64,000 bases of DNA from Planctomycetota bacterium (GTDB lineage: Bacteria > Planctomycetota > J058 > JAJDCQ01). Location: NCBI GenBank assembly GCA_029260755.1, contig JAJDCQ010000024.1:17526-81525 (forward strand), written 5' to 3'. The notes under the pieces were generated by a model. That model worked only from the letters and a program-made list of their open reading frames with translations, was not told the DNA's origin and did no database searches. Positions 16,757 to 25,091 of the stretch are shown here, piece after piece. Position 1 is the stretch's first letter, and every line of letters starts with the position of its first letter. A program made the translations under genes and the position numbers.

Positions 16757-17260
16757 TCAATTTCTGGGCCACGTACCGTAGAGCTCTTTGAACACCTCGC
16801 CCCACCTCTCCGACACCTCGCGGTGGTCCATGTCGTCGGCGCGATCGGCCGCATCCGGACCGGCACTGACGGCCTCGATGGTGTGGTTCCATTCAAGGCG
16901 ATAGAGGCGACCCCAGGGGTCCGTCACCTCGTCCAGAACGACGCCCTGGAAGCCGACGAGCTCCTCGGCATCCACCGGCCGGCTCCCCGTCGCGGCCTCG
17001 AACGAGAAGGCCGCGGACTTGACGATGGACATCTCGGCGGACATCTCGTCGAGCCGGTCGAACTCGCGCTGGAGCTCCCGCCGATCGGTCCGAGGGCCCC
17101 TCACGGCGAGCAGGCCGACGACGACCGGCGAGGCGATCAGCGCGAAGAGCGCGAGCAGGACGATGAACTTCTGGGCGGTCCATCCAGGCGAGCGGCGTGG
17201 AGCGCCTCGAGGTTGGACGGGATTGGTCCGAGATCGGGAAGATTCTAGGCTTGCGTTCAT
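16757..17260 (-). CDS. Membrane-anchored protein with GspG-like C-terminal region
   Basis: A 167-residue protein with a basic N-terminus, one transmembrane helix (about 30-52, FIVLLALFALIASPVVVGLLAV) and a periplasmic helix plus small domain. The segment PVDAEELVGFQ, then DPWGRLYRLEW, then SAGPDA resembles the end of type II pseudopilin GspG, where DPWG and the GPD segment form a calcium loop. The N-terminus lacks the GFTLIE prepilin cleavage site, so it is not a standard pseudopilin. It is the last gene after the RDD kinases (46-base gap) with no clear ribosome site. Its role is unknown. Confidence 0.65.
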   Translation of the reverse strand: MNASLESSRSRTNPVQPRGAPRRSPGWTAQKFIVLLALFALIASPVVVGLLAVRGPRTDRRELQREFDRLDEMSAEMSIVKSAAFSFEAATGSRPVDAEELVGFQGVVLDEVTDPWGRLYRLEWNHTIEAVSAGPDAADRADDMDHREVSERWGEVFKELYGTWPRN

Positions 17261-17306
17261 GGCACGCCCGAAGGAGCAACCGCCGTACCGCGCGCGTTGC
17301 GCGTCG

Positions 17307-18731
17307 TCAGCGATCGCGCCAGACGACGACGCTGCCGCTCATCATGTCGTGGAACGCGCGGCGCTGCGGGTGGAGCGCGATCGAGAGGAAGCCGATCCCG
17401 AGCGGCGCCGCGCTCACGACGTAGCAGACGCTCCGCCACAGCCCCGCGAGGAGGCCGATCCGGCGCCCGTCGAGGCGCCGGACCCGCAGCCCGACGAGGA
17501 GCTTCCCGGGCGTGAAGCCGAGGAGGCCGTTGCCGATGCTCGTCCAGAGGAAGCCGAGGCCGAGGGCGTCGACGAGGAGCAGCGCGCGGTCGAGCGGCAG
17601 CTCCCGTCCGAGGAGCCAGGCGAGGGCGCGGCCGGCGGCGAACCCTGGGGCGTGGTCCGAGAGGGGACCGGTGAGCGATCGGAGGACCATCAGGCCGAAG
17701 ACGAAGAGACACACATCGAGGAAGGTGGCGAAGCCACGCTCGAAGACACCCGCGACCGCGGGGCCTGCCTTCGGCCGCGCGATCTCGAGAGACGGAGCGC
17801 TCTCCCCCGCGGGACGGGTCGGGCTCGCCCTGGCCGCCGCGAGCTTCGCCGCCTCCCCGGCGACGGTCTTGGGGCGCGGGCGCTTCCTGGTGATCGCCTT
17901 CGTCACCCGCTTCACCGGCGCGAGGGCGACGTCGCGGACGGTCAGGAGGTCGGCCAGCGCCTCGTCCGCGCTGCCGTAGCGCCGCTGGAGGCGCGTGTAG
18001 CACTTGCGGAAGAGGTCGTCGATCCGGGTGTCGACGCCCGCGACGTGGTCGCCCGGCACCTCGCCGCCGACGGGCTGGGTGCCGGTGATCATCTCGAAGA
18101 GGACGATCCCGAAGGCGTAGAGGTCCGCCCGACCGTCGATCTTGCGGCCGACCTCGCGCTGCTCGGGCGCCATGTAGGCGAGCGTCCCGGCGATGCTCCC
18201 CTCGCGCGAGAGGTGGCTGAGCGACGCCTCGAGCGCCTCCTTCGTCGGCTCGGAGAGCTGCCCGAGGCCGAAGTCGGCGACCTTGACCGATCCGGTCGCC
18301 TTCTCGATGAGGACGTTCTCGGGCTTCACGTCGCGGTGGGTCACGCCGACGGCGTGGGCGGCGGCCAGCGCGCCGAGCACCTCGCAGCCGATCCGGACCG
18401 CCTCGTCGGGCGACAGCCGCTCCTCGCGACGGAGGCGGTCGCGGAGGGTCTCGCCGTCGATCAGCTCGACGGCCAGATACGGCGGGTCGTGGTCGGGGTC
18501 GAGGCCGATCGTCTGCACGATCCGGGCGTCGCCCTTGAGCTTGTCCTGGATGAGGCCCTCGCGCCGGAGCCGATCGCGCGAGCTCCCCTCGTGCGGGATC
18601 TTCACGGCGACGAGCCGGTCGGGGAGGACGTGATGGCGCGCCCGCCACACCTCACCGAAGCCGCCGCGGCCGATCCTCTCCTCGAGGATCCACTCGCCGA
18701 CCCGGTCGTTGGTGTCGAGCTCGAAGCTCAC
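17307..18731 (-). CDS. Ser/Thr protein kinase with C-terminal RDD membrane domain (2)
   Basis: A 474-residue protein. The kinase domain (about 14-285) has GRGGFGEV, the catalytic HRDVKPEN, DFGLGQ and APEQ. A basic, Pro-rich linker (about 285-330) precedes an RDD domain with three hydrophobic helices (about 345-465) ending RAFHDMMSGSVVVW. RDD domains are membrane modules that often end by a conserved HD. The start is GTG at 18731, preceded by GAGGTGA. It is the second of two adjacent RDD kinases (68-base gap) and downstream of the ESCRT-like genes, with which it is co-oriented. Phosphorylation of those proteins is an inference from position. Confidence 0.9.
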   Translation of the reverse strand: MSFELDTNDRVGEWILEERIGRGGFGEVWRARHHVLPDRLVAVKIPHEGSSRDRLRREGLIQDKLKGDARIVQTIGLDPDHDPPYLAVELIDGETLRDRLRREERLSPDEAVRIGCEVLGALAAAHAVGVTHRDVKPENVLIEKATGSVKVADFGLGQLSEPTKEALEASLSHLSREGSIAGTLAYMAPEQREVGRKIDGRADLYAFGIVLFEMITGTQPVGGEVPGDHVAGVDTRIDDLFRKCYTRLQRRYGSADEALADLLTVRDVALAPVKRVTKAITRKRPRPKTVAGEAAKLAAARASPTRPAGESAPSLEIARPKAGPAVAGVFERGFATFLDVCLFVFGLMVLRSLTGPLSDHAPGFAAGRALAWLLGRELPLDRALLLVDALGLGFLWTSIGNGLLGFTPGKLLVGLRVRRLDGRRIGLLAGLWRSVCYVVSAAPLGIGFLSIALHPQRRAFHDMMSGSVVVWRDR

Positions 18732-18799
18732 GCGGCCATCACCTCACCACCCCGTCACCCGGTCCGTAGGACTCCCGCGGTCCGGCCCGAGTTCCGTCA

Positions 18800-20221
18800 T
18801 CATCCATCGAGGTCGTCCTCGGCGAGCTCCTCGTCGGCGAGCTCGAGCGGCACGGAGGGCCCGTAGACCACGGCCGACCCGCAGACATGGTCGTGGAACG
18901 AGCGCTTCTCGCTGTCGATCGCCACGAGGGCGAAACCGGCGAACGCCGGGAGCGCCGAGAAGATCTTGAGGATCGTCCGGCCGACCGCCTGCATCGCGCC
19001 GATGCCCCGGCCGGTCCGATAGTCGACCACGCGCGCCCCGACGATCCAGCGCCCGATCGTCCGGCCGGAGACCGCCAGGAAGCTGACCTCGTAGAGGAAG
19101 AACAGGACCGGCCACCAGAGCGGGAAGACCCTGACCAGGTAGAACATCGCGTAGCCGAACACGATCAGGTCGAGCGACGTCGCGAGCAGCCGCGCGAAGA
19201 AGCCGGTCGGCGTCAGGCCCATCCGCTCGAGCGGGCGCCTGCGGACCGGCCGCGCCAGCGGTCGAACGCGCTCGCGGACCGCCGGCGGCGGCTCCTCGAC
19301 GACCGGCTCGGTCGCCTCGAGCGCGTCGAGGTCGCGCAGGACGTGCTTCACGTCGCCGTAGCGGGTCTCGAGGCGCGAGTAGCATCCGCGGAAGATCTTG
19401 TCGATCCGGGGATCGAGCCCGCCGCGCACCTCGCTCGGCACCTCGCCGCCCGCCGGCGTCTCGCCGGTCAGCATCTCGAAGAGGACGATCCCGAGGGCGT
19501 AGAGGTCGGTCCGGTGGTCGACGTCACGCGCCCGCTTGGGGTCCTGCTGCTCGGGCGACATGTAACGCAGCGTCCCGACGATGTCGGCGCCCTCGCGCGT
19601 CCGCAGACTCCCGCTCCGCATGAGCGAGGCGCTCTCGGCGTCGTAGATCTTGCCCAGGCCGAAGTCGGTCAGCCGGACCCGGCCCTCCTCGTCGAGGAGG
19701 ACGTTCTCGGGCTTGAGGTCGCGATGAACGATGCCCTTACCGTGCGCCTCGAAGAGCGCCTCGGCGATCTCGCGGCCGATCCGGAGCGCCTCGGCCTCGG
19801 CGAGGCGTCCCTCGCGCCGGATCCGTTCGCGGAGGCTCTCGCCCTCGACCCACTCCATGATCAGGTACGGCGGATCGTGCTCGGGGTCGAGGCCGACGGT
19901 CTGGACGATGTGGGGGCTGTCGACCGAGTGCTGGAGGATTCCTTCGCTCCGGAGCTTCGAGACGTACTCGCGGTCGAGCGGCACCTTCACCGCGACGAGT
20001 CGGTCCCGCCAGACGTGGTGGTGGCCGCGCCACACCTCGCCGAAGCCGCCGCGGCCGACGAGCTCGTCGAGGATGTACTCGCTCACCCGCTGGCCCGGCT
20101 CGAGGCCGGTGCCGCCCGCACTCCCGCTGGCGGTCCGCTCGCCCGAAGCGACGGGCGCCTCCGTGCCGGCGGGCTGCCAGCCGGTGTCGCGGGTCACCTC
20201 TCGATTGGCGTCGTTCACCAC
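18800..20221 (-). CDS. Ser/Thr protein kinase with C-terminal RDD membrane domain (1)
   Basis: A 473-residue protein. After a 45-residue Gly/Thr-rich N-tail, the kinase domain (about 47-315) shows GRGGFGEV, HRDLKPEN, DFGLGK and SPEQ. An RDD domain follows (about 345-455, ending SFHDHVCGSAVVY). The two RDD kinases share layout and differ in linker and N-tail, so they are old paralogs. The start is one of two adjacent GTG codons at 20221, with GCGAGGAG just upstream. It lies 64 bases after the four-helix membrane protein. The fold supports an active kinase; the target is unknown. Confidence 0.9.
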   Translation of the reverse strand: MVNDANREVTRDTGWQPAGTEAPVASGERTASGSAGGTGLEPGQRVSEYILDELVGRGGFGEVWRGHHHVWRDRLVAVKVPLDREYVSKLRSEGILQHSVDSPHIVQTVGLDPEHDPPYLIMEWVEGESLRERIRREGRLAEAEALRIGREIAEALFEAHGKGIVHRDLKPENVLLDEEGRVRLTDFGLGKIYDAESASLMRSGSLRTREGADIVGTLRYMSPEQQDPKRARDVDHRTDLYALGIVLFEMLTGETPAGGEVPSEVRGGLDPRIDKIFRGCYSRLETRYGDVKHVLRDLDALEATEPVVEEPPPAVRERVRPLARPVRRRPLERMGLTPTGFFARLLATSLDLIVFGYAMFYLVRVFPLWWPVLFFLYEVSFLAVSGRTIGRWIVGARVVDYRTGRGIGAMQAVGRTILKIFSALPAFAGFALVAIDSEKRSFHDHVCGSAVVYGPSVPLELADEELAEDDLDG

Positions 20222-20285
20222 GCGCTCCTCGCGTTTCCGGGCCGCCTCGATTCGGAGCGGGGCGCCCGGAAGTCAGACGCTCGCA

Positions 20286-21155
20286 CTAGACGAGCGTCGA
20301 GAAGAAGTTGAGCGCGTCGAAGTTCCAGAAGGCCGCCACCCCCGTGAGGATGAAGACCATGATCCAGAGGAACGCGCCCAGGTGGGCGAACCCAAGCAAG
20401 AGCCAGGCCGCGAAGAACGCGACGAGCGTCATGCTCGCGAGGAGGCTCAGATTGTAGGCGTTCTGACGCTTGCTCAGGACGGCCTTCGCGACGCCCGAGG
20501 CATAAGCGATGAACGGGAGCGACCCCGCGATGATCAGCCACAGGATCAGCCGGAGGATGAAGTGGATCTTGCGGACGTTGTTCCCGGTCTTGAGGTAGAA
20601 CCCGGGCTCGCCCTTGTAGACGTAGGGCGTGCCCACGAGCTGGCCGTTCGCGACCTGGAAGAGGTTCGCGCGAAGCTCGATCGCGGGCGGAGTGCCGGAG
20701 CCGCCGTCGGTGAACTTGATCATCTCGAGGAACAGGATCCCGTGGATGTCCATGTTCTTCTCGCGGTTGAGCCACATCGCGGCCTGGCGCGCCGTCCCGA
20801 CGCTGCCGGGCGTGTCGCCGAACTGCTTGGTGAAGTCCTCACCCGCCCGGTCGCCGGCGTCGTCCCAGGTGTAGACGGCGAACTTGCTCGCCCCGCTGAC
20901 GTGGTCGGCCACCATGTTGTTGAGCCGGTAACCCTCGTCGGTCGCGCCGACGTCGGACGCGATCAGCACCTTGTTGATGTCGCGGTGCCGGGGGAGGTTC
21001 TTGGCGAGGTCCTCCGAGGCGTCGAGCGCCATGTAGTGCATGATGAAGTTCAGGTCGCGCTTGAACTCGAGCGACCCGATCACGAAGTAGAGACCGGTCA
21101 GCAGGATGATGCTCAGGAAGATGATCAAGAGCACCTTGAGGATGACGTTCAGCAT
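20286..21155 (-). CDS. Multi-pass membrane protein of the ESCRT-like locus
   Basis: A 289-residue protein. One transmembrane helix at the N-terminus (about 4-27, LLIIFLSIILLTGLYFVIGS) is followed by a soluble domain of about 170 residues and then three C-terminal helices (about 196-285). The soluble part contains many charged residues and no recognised motif. It starts 46 bases after the SPFH gene and is followed at 64 bases by an RDD kinase. Its ATG at 21155 follows GGAG. A membrane recruitment or anchoring role for the soluble members of the locus is a reasonable guess, but nothing in the sequence proves it. Confidence 0.8.
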   Translation of the reverse strand: MLNVILKVLLIIFLSIILLTGLYFVIGSLEFKRDLNFIMHYMALDASEDLAKNLPRHRDINKVLIASDVGATDEGYRLNNMVADHVSGASKFAVYTWDDAGDRAGEDFTKQFGDTPGSVGTARQAAMWLNREKNMDIHGILFLEMIKFTDGGSGTPPAIELRANLFQVANGQLVGTPYVYKGEPGFYLKTGNNVRKIHFILRLILWLIIAGSLPFIAYASGVAKAVLSKRQNAYNLSLLASMTLVAFFAAWLLLGFAHLGAFLWIMVFILTGVAAFWNFDALNFFSTLV

Positions 21156-21201
21156 CGCTTAGCTCCGCGGCCTCCGAAGGCTCGCTTCCTTCGGGACTCG
21201 C

Positions 21202-23124
21202 TCACGCCTCGGCCCGCCGCTCGCGGCAGACCCAGACGTCCTGGATCTTGTCGGCGACCCGGATCGTGAGGGTCGGCTCGGCCGGCCGCTTCGGGTGCCA
21301 GACGAAGATCTTGTAGCCGGCGCGGCTCACGCCGAAGATGTAGTCGCTCGCCGCGTCCACCCAGCGGACCTCCTCGCGAGCCCGATACTCCTTGAACTTG
21401 TCCTTGCCGACCGTCGCGACGGTCACGCTGAAGTCCTTGCTCCCCACGACGAGGTGGTTCTCGCCGCCGGCCTCGAACAGCCGGAGCATGTAGATCGGGT
21501 TCGCCTTCCGCACCGGGAGCTCGTTCGGGCTTCGGGGGTCGTCGAGGTTCCACCGCAGGATCGTGCCGTACTTGTTGCCGGCGTAGAGCCCGCTTCGTCC
21601 GACGCAGAACGCGGTGATCGATTCGGTCGAGCCGCTGTAGCAGGTGAGCTCCGTTTTCCCGCGGACGAGATCGGCCGCGTAGATGTTCGGCCCGCTGCTG
21701 AAGTAGAGCTTTCCGTCGCTGCCGAGGCAGGCGCCGCGCGTCGCCGAGTGCTTCCCGGTGACGTCGTCCCAGCGGGTCTGGCTCCGGACGACGCCCTTCA
21801 CGTCCCAGGCGACGATCCCGAGCTCGGAGTGGCTGGCGTAGACCCGGTCGTCGAACGTGCAGATCGAGTTCGCCCCGCCGTGGCCGTCGGGCGCCTTCGG
21901 GAACGCGAACTCCTTCGGGTCGTGCCCCTCCTCGATCCAGTAGACGCCCCGCTGGGCGCCGGCGAGGATCACCTCCTGCCCGCGGAGGCGCTGGAACCGC
22001 ACGCTCCGGAGGTAGCCGAGGGTGCCGCCCTCGGTGTCGTGGACCTCCTTGGCGACCTCGGGGTTGAGGTTCGTCTTCGGGTCGAAGGCGAGGATCTTCT
22101 TGCCGACGACGGCGAGGAGGCGCCGCGTCTGCGGCCCGCGCTCCTGCGCGTCGGCGAGCTCCACCCCGCTCAGCTCGGCGAGCTTGCTCTGCATCTCGCG
22201 GAGCTGCTGGGTGAGCTTCTCCTCGACCTCGCGCGCCTTGAGGGCCGCCTTCTCGTCGTCGGGCAGGTCGCGCTCGATGAGCTTCTTGACGAGGTCGGCG
22301 CGGAGGTCGTCGTCGTCGAGGAGAAAGACGAGCGCCTTCGTCTCGTCCGCCCCCATCTTCCCCTGGAGCTCCTCCCAGCGCTTGAGCTGCTGGTCGTGGC
22401 GCTTGTCGTCGATCTCGCCGCGGAGCTCGAGCTCCTTGATCAGGCCCTCGGCCTCGAGGCGCTTGTTCAGCTCCTCGAGCCGCTGCTCCTGCTCGCGCTC
22501 CTCGGCCTTGATCCGCGCCTCGACCTCGTTGCGCTTGAGCTCGTCGTAGGCTTCGGACTCGAACCGCGGATGGAGCGTCTCGCGGAGCGCGATCCCGCCG
22601 TCGAACAGCGGCCGTTTCATCTCCTCGGCGAAGAGGTCGGCGAGCGCGTCGCGGACGTCGGTCTCGCAGAGGTCGTGGGCCGTCCGGGCGAGGACGAACG
22701 CCTTCAGGGCATCGCGGACGTAGGGGAGGAGGTAGCCCTCGAAGTCGCTCCGGGAGTAGTCCTCCCGGTCGCCGAGGAGGTTCTTCTCGAACGACTCGAG
22801 GTCGAACACCTCGGCCCGGAACGCGAACGAGAGCCTGACCGAGGCCTCCACCTCGAGCTTGTCGGAGCTGCCGAGCCCCTCGATCCGGAAGTCGATCGCG
22901 AACGGGTCCGCCTTCGCCAGGACACCCTTGAGGTCGCTCGCGCTCTGCTGAGCGGCGCCCTTGATGACGACGGCGTCGGCGCCGCCCTTCCGGACCAGCG
23001 CGACCGCACCTTCGGGGATGGTCAGGGTGCGCGAGAGCAGCCCGGGCAGCCGGTCATCGGCGACCCGGGCGGCGAGCACACCCTCGTGCGTCATGAACTC
23101 ACTGACGTCGAGCTTCGTCGCCAT
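21202..23124 (-). CDS. SPFH/band-7-like protein with coiled coil and beta-propeller
   Basis: A 640-residue protein in three parts. Residues 25-200 look like an SPFH (stomatin/prohibitin/flotillin) domain, with TIPEGAVALVRKGGADAVV at the start, then alternating strands and a helix. Residues 200-330 are a long charged coiled coil (ELKRNEVEARIKAEEREQEQ). Residues 335-635 form short repeated beta blades (for example ITAFCVGRSGLYAGNKYGTI), consistent with a beta-propeller. There is no signal peptide or transmembrane helix. SPFH proteins oligomerise at membranes and can recruit ESCRT-III-superfamily PspA in Bacillus. The gene lies 136 bases after the MIT-AAA ATPase gene. Its ATG at 23124 follows GGGAAG. 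The SPFH assignment is moderate, the propeller weaker. Confidence 0.75.
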   Translation of the reverse strand: MATKLDVSEFMTHEGVLAARVADDRLPGLLSRTLTIPEGAVALVRKGGADAVVIKGAAQQSASDLKGVLAKADPFAIDFRIEGLGSSDKLEVEASVRLSFAFRAEVFDLESFEKNLLGDREDYSRSDFEGYLLPYVRDALKAFVLARTAHDLCETDVRDALADLFAEEMKRPLFDGGIALRETLHPRFESEAYDELKRNEVEARIKAEEREQEQRLEELNKRLEAEGLIKELELRGEIDDKRHDQQLKRWEELQGKMGADETKALVFLLDDDDLRADLVKKLIERDLPDDEKAALKAREVEEKLTQQLREMQSKLAELSGVELADAQERGPQTRRLLAVVGKKILAFDPKTNLNPEVAKEVHDTEGGTLGYLRSVRFQRLRGQEVILAGAQRGVYWIEEGHDPKEFAFPKAPDGHGGANSICTFDDRVYASHSELGIVAWDVKGVVRSQTRWDDVTGKHSATRGACLGSDGKLYFSSGPNIYAADLVRGKTELTCYSGSTESITAFCVGRSGLYAGNKYGTILRWNLDDPRSPNELPVRKANPIYMLRLFEAGGENHLVVGSKDFSVTVATVGKDKFKEYRAREEVRWVDAASDYIFGVSRAGYKIFVWHPKRPAEPTLTIRVADKIQDVWVCRERRAEA

Positions 23125-23260
23125 CCGCTTCTTCCCTCTGGGCTTGGGGCTCTGCCCGGCCCGGTTTCCGGCACCCTCGCTCTCGGAGTCCGAGGGTCCC
23201 GCCGTTGTCTTGGACGCTCACCGCGCGGCGGATGCGTCGATCTTCCCGGTCAGGCGACGC

Positions 23261-24424
23261 TCACTCCCCGCGGGCGAACCGCTCGAAGGGCTCGAGCTGA
23301 TTCGGCCGCACCGTCGGGACGCTCTCGGCGACGATCGCGTCGAAGTCGGCCGCGGTGATCGGTCCCGAGCCGCCGCCGGCCACGATCCGGCGGAAGGCCT
23401 TCTGCGCTGCGTTCTCGCAGATCTCCTTGAGGTCGGCGCCGGAGTAGCCATCGAGCCGGTCGGCGAGCTCGCCGACATCGACGTCGGCGGCGAGCGGACG
23501 GTCGACGAGGTTGAGCTCGAGGATCTTCTTCCGGGCGGGTCGGTCGGGGAGCGAGACGTAGACCCGCTCGTCGAAGCGTCCGGGCCGCATGATCGCCGGA
23601 TCGAGCTGCCACGGCTTGTTCGTCGCGCCGAGGAAGAGGACCGGGTTCTTCTCGTGGCTGTCGAAGCCGTCGAGCTCGGCGAGGATCTGCGGGACGACCC
23701 GCTGCATCACCGCGCTCCCCTGATCGGTCCGGGCCGGCGCGAGCGCCTCGACCTCGTCGAAGAAGATGATCGACCGCTCGTTCGTCCGGGCGACGGCGAA
23801 GAGGCGCGCTATGTTCTTCTCCGCCTCGCCGACGAGCGTCTCCATGATGTCGGCGGGCTTGACGTTGAAGAACGCCGCCTCGATCTCGCCGGCGACCGCC
23901 TTCGCGAGCATCGTCTTGCCGGTGCCGGGCGGGCCGAACAGGAGCACGCCGCCGCCCTGCTTGATCTTGAACTTCTCCGCCGCCTCGGGGTGGGTGAACG
24001 GGTAGATCATCTTGATGCGGATCTCGTCCTTCACCTTCTCGAGACCCGCGATGTCGTCGAACTTGATGTTCGGCGTGCCGACCGCCTGGAAGCGCTCGGC
24101 GCCCTCGGCCGCCCGCCCCTCGAGGTCGACGGCGTTGCCGTCCTTGTCGACGGCGCCGGGCGTGCCGAGCTTCGGCTTCTTCGGGCTGCGAGGTCCCGCG
24201 TCGGGGTCGATCCCCTTCGCCTTCTCGAGCAGCTTCCGAGCCTGCTCGGAGCGCTTCTTGGCGAGCTGGCCGTCGCTGCCCTGGGCGAGCTTGAAGAGGA
24301 ACTCCGCCGCCTTGAGGAGGCTGAAGCGTGCCTCCTTCATCTCCCCATCGCGGTACGCAGCGAGGCCTTTCTCCTGGTACTCCTTGAAGGACCTCATGTA
24401 GAAGTCCATGCCGCTCAGCGCCAT
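23261..24424 (-). CDS. Vps4-like AAA ATPase with N-terminal MIT-like domain (1)
   Basis: A 387-residue protein. Residues 5-72 form three predicted helices (MDFYMRSFKEYQEKG, EMKEARFSLLKAAEFLF, KKRSEQARKLLEKAKGI) with the spacing and Ala/Leu pattern of an MIT domain, the module by which Vps4/CdvC binds ESCRT-III tails. A 45-residue linker leads to one AAA domain: Walker A GPPGTGKT (164-171), pore-loop segment ETLVGEAEK, Walker B IIFFDE (219-224), sensor ATN (269) and RPGRF (280-284). One AAA ring with MIT is the Vps4 architecture. It should disassemble Snf7-type filaments. Start: ATG at 24424, chosen over GTG at 24430 because GCGAGG stands eight bases before it. Confidence 0.85.
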   Translation of the reverse strand: MALSGMDFYMRSFKEYQEKGLAAYRDGEMKEARFSLLKAAEFLFKLAQGSDGQLAKKRSEQARKLLEKAKGIDPDAGPRSPKKPKLGTPGAVDKDGNAVDLEGRAAEGAERFQAVGTPNIKFDDIAGLEKVKDEIRIKMIYPFTHPEAAEKFKIKQGGGVLLFGPPGTGKTMLAKAVAGEIEAAFFNVKPADIMETLVGEAEKNIARLFAVARTNERSIIFFDEVEALAPARTDQGSAVMQRVVPQILAELDGFDSHEKNPVLFLGATNKPWQLDPAIMRPGRFDERVYVSLPDRPARKKILELNLVDRPLAADVDVGELADRLDGYSGADLKEICENAAQKAFRRIVAGGGSGPITAADFDAIVAESVPTVRPNQLEPFERFARGE

Positions 24425-24470
24425 GGGCACACCTCGCTCGCAACGAAGACGGCGTGGGGGCGGGGGACGA

Positions 24471-25076
24471 TCAAGCCTTGCCGAGCTCCCGCTCGATCTC
24501 GTCGAGGCCGGCGTCGATCTGCGCGTCGGCCTCCTCGAACGCCTTGGCCTCCTCCTGGACGACCTCCTCCTCGATGAGCTTGTCGATCTCGGCGTCGCTG
24601 ACGAGCTCGTCGGCGTTCATCGCGTCCATGTTCATCATCGAGTCGGTCGACTGCTCGAGCATCATCTCCATCGCCTGACTCATGTTCTCCGCCTTCCCGA
24701 TGGCAGACTCGCAGTTCTTCTGGATCTCGGCGAGATTGACCGAGCCGTACGCGTCGCTGATCGCCATCGCGACCGTCGAGACCGCGCCCGCGAAGTTCGC
24801 GTGAGCCTCGGCCTGGTCCTTGAGCTGGTTGAAGGTCTCGATGTTGAGGATCTGGCGCTCCATCATCCGGCGCTGGAAGGCGGTCCGCTTCAGGTTCGCC
24901 TTGATGAAGTTGAGCTGATACTTGTCGCCGAGCCCCTTGGCGCGCTTGGCCTTCTTGATCAGCTCCTTCTCATCCTTCTCGAGCTGGCGGATGTGGCGCT
25001 TGGCATTGCTGATGCCGCGCCGGATCTCCATCTCGCGCTCGAGCTTCCGCTCTTCCTTGCTCTTGAACAGCCCCAT
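24471..25076 (-). CDS. ESCRT-III (Snf7)-like protein (3)
   Basis: A 201-residue all-helical protein. It begins MGLFKSKEERK, then a basic helical hairpin (residues 10-85, including ANLKRTAFQRRMMERQILNI), a middle helix (95-140) and an acidic C-terminal half (about 38 Asp/Glu in the last 100 residues, few basics). This polarity, size and order match ESCRT-III subunits such as CHMP2 and CHMP4. The last residues (GLDEIERELGKA) resemble an MIM1 motif that MIT domains bind. It lies between the two MIT-AAA genes, 15 and 40-46 bases from them, with ATG at 25076 after GAGGG. It should polymerise on membranes. PspA/Vipp1 is the nearest known bacterial relative, but those lack this tail and partner. Confidence 0.8.
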   Translation of the reverse strand: MGLFKSKEERKLEREMEIRRGISNAKRHIRQLEKDEKELIKKAKRAKGLGDKYQLNFIKANLKRTAFQRRMMERQILNIETFNQLKDQAEAHANFAGAVSTVAMAISDAYGSVNLAEIQKNCESAIGKAENMSQAMEMMLEQSTDSMMNMDAMNADELVSDAEIDKLIEEEVVQEEAKAFEEADAQIDAGLDEIERELGKA

Positions 25077-25091
25077 CGTCTCGCCCTCGCG

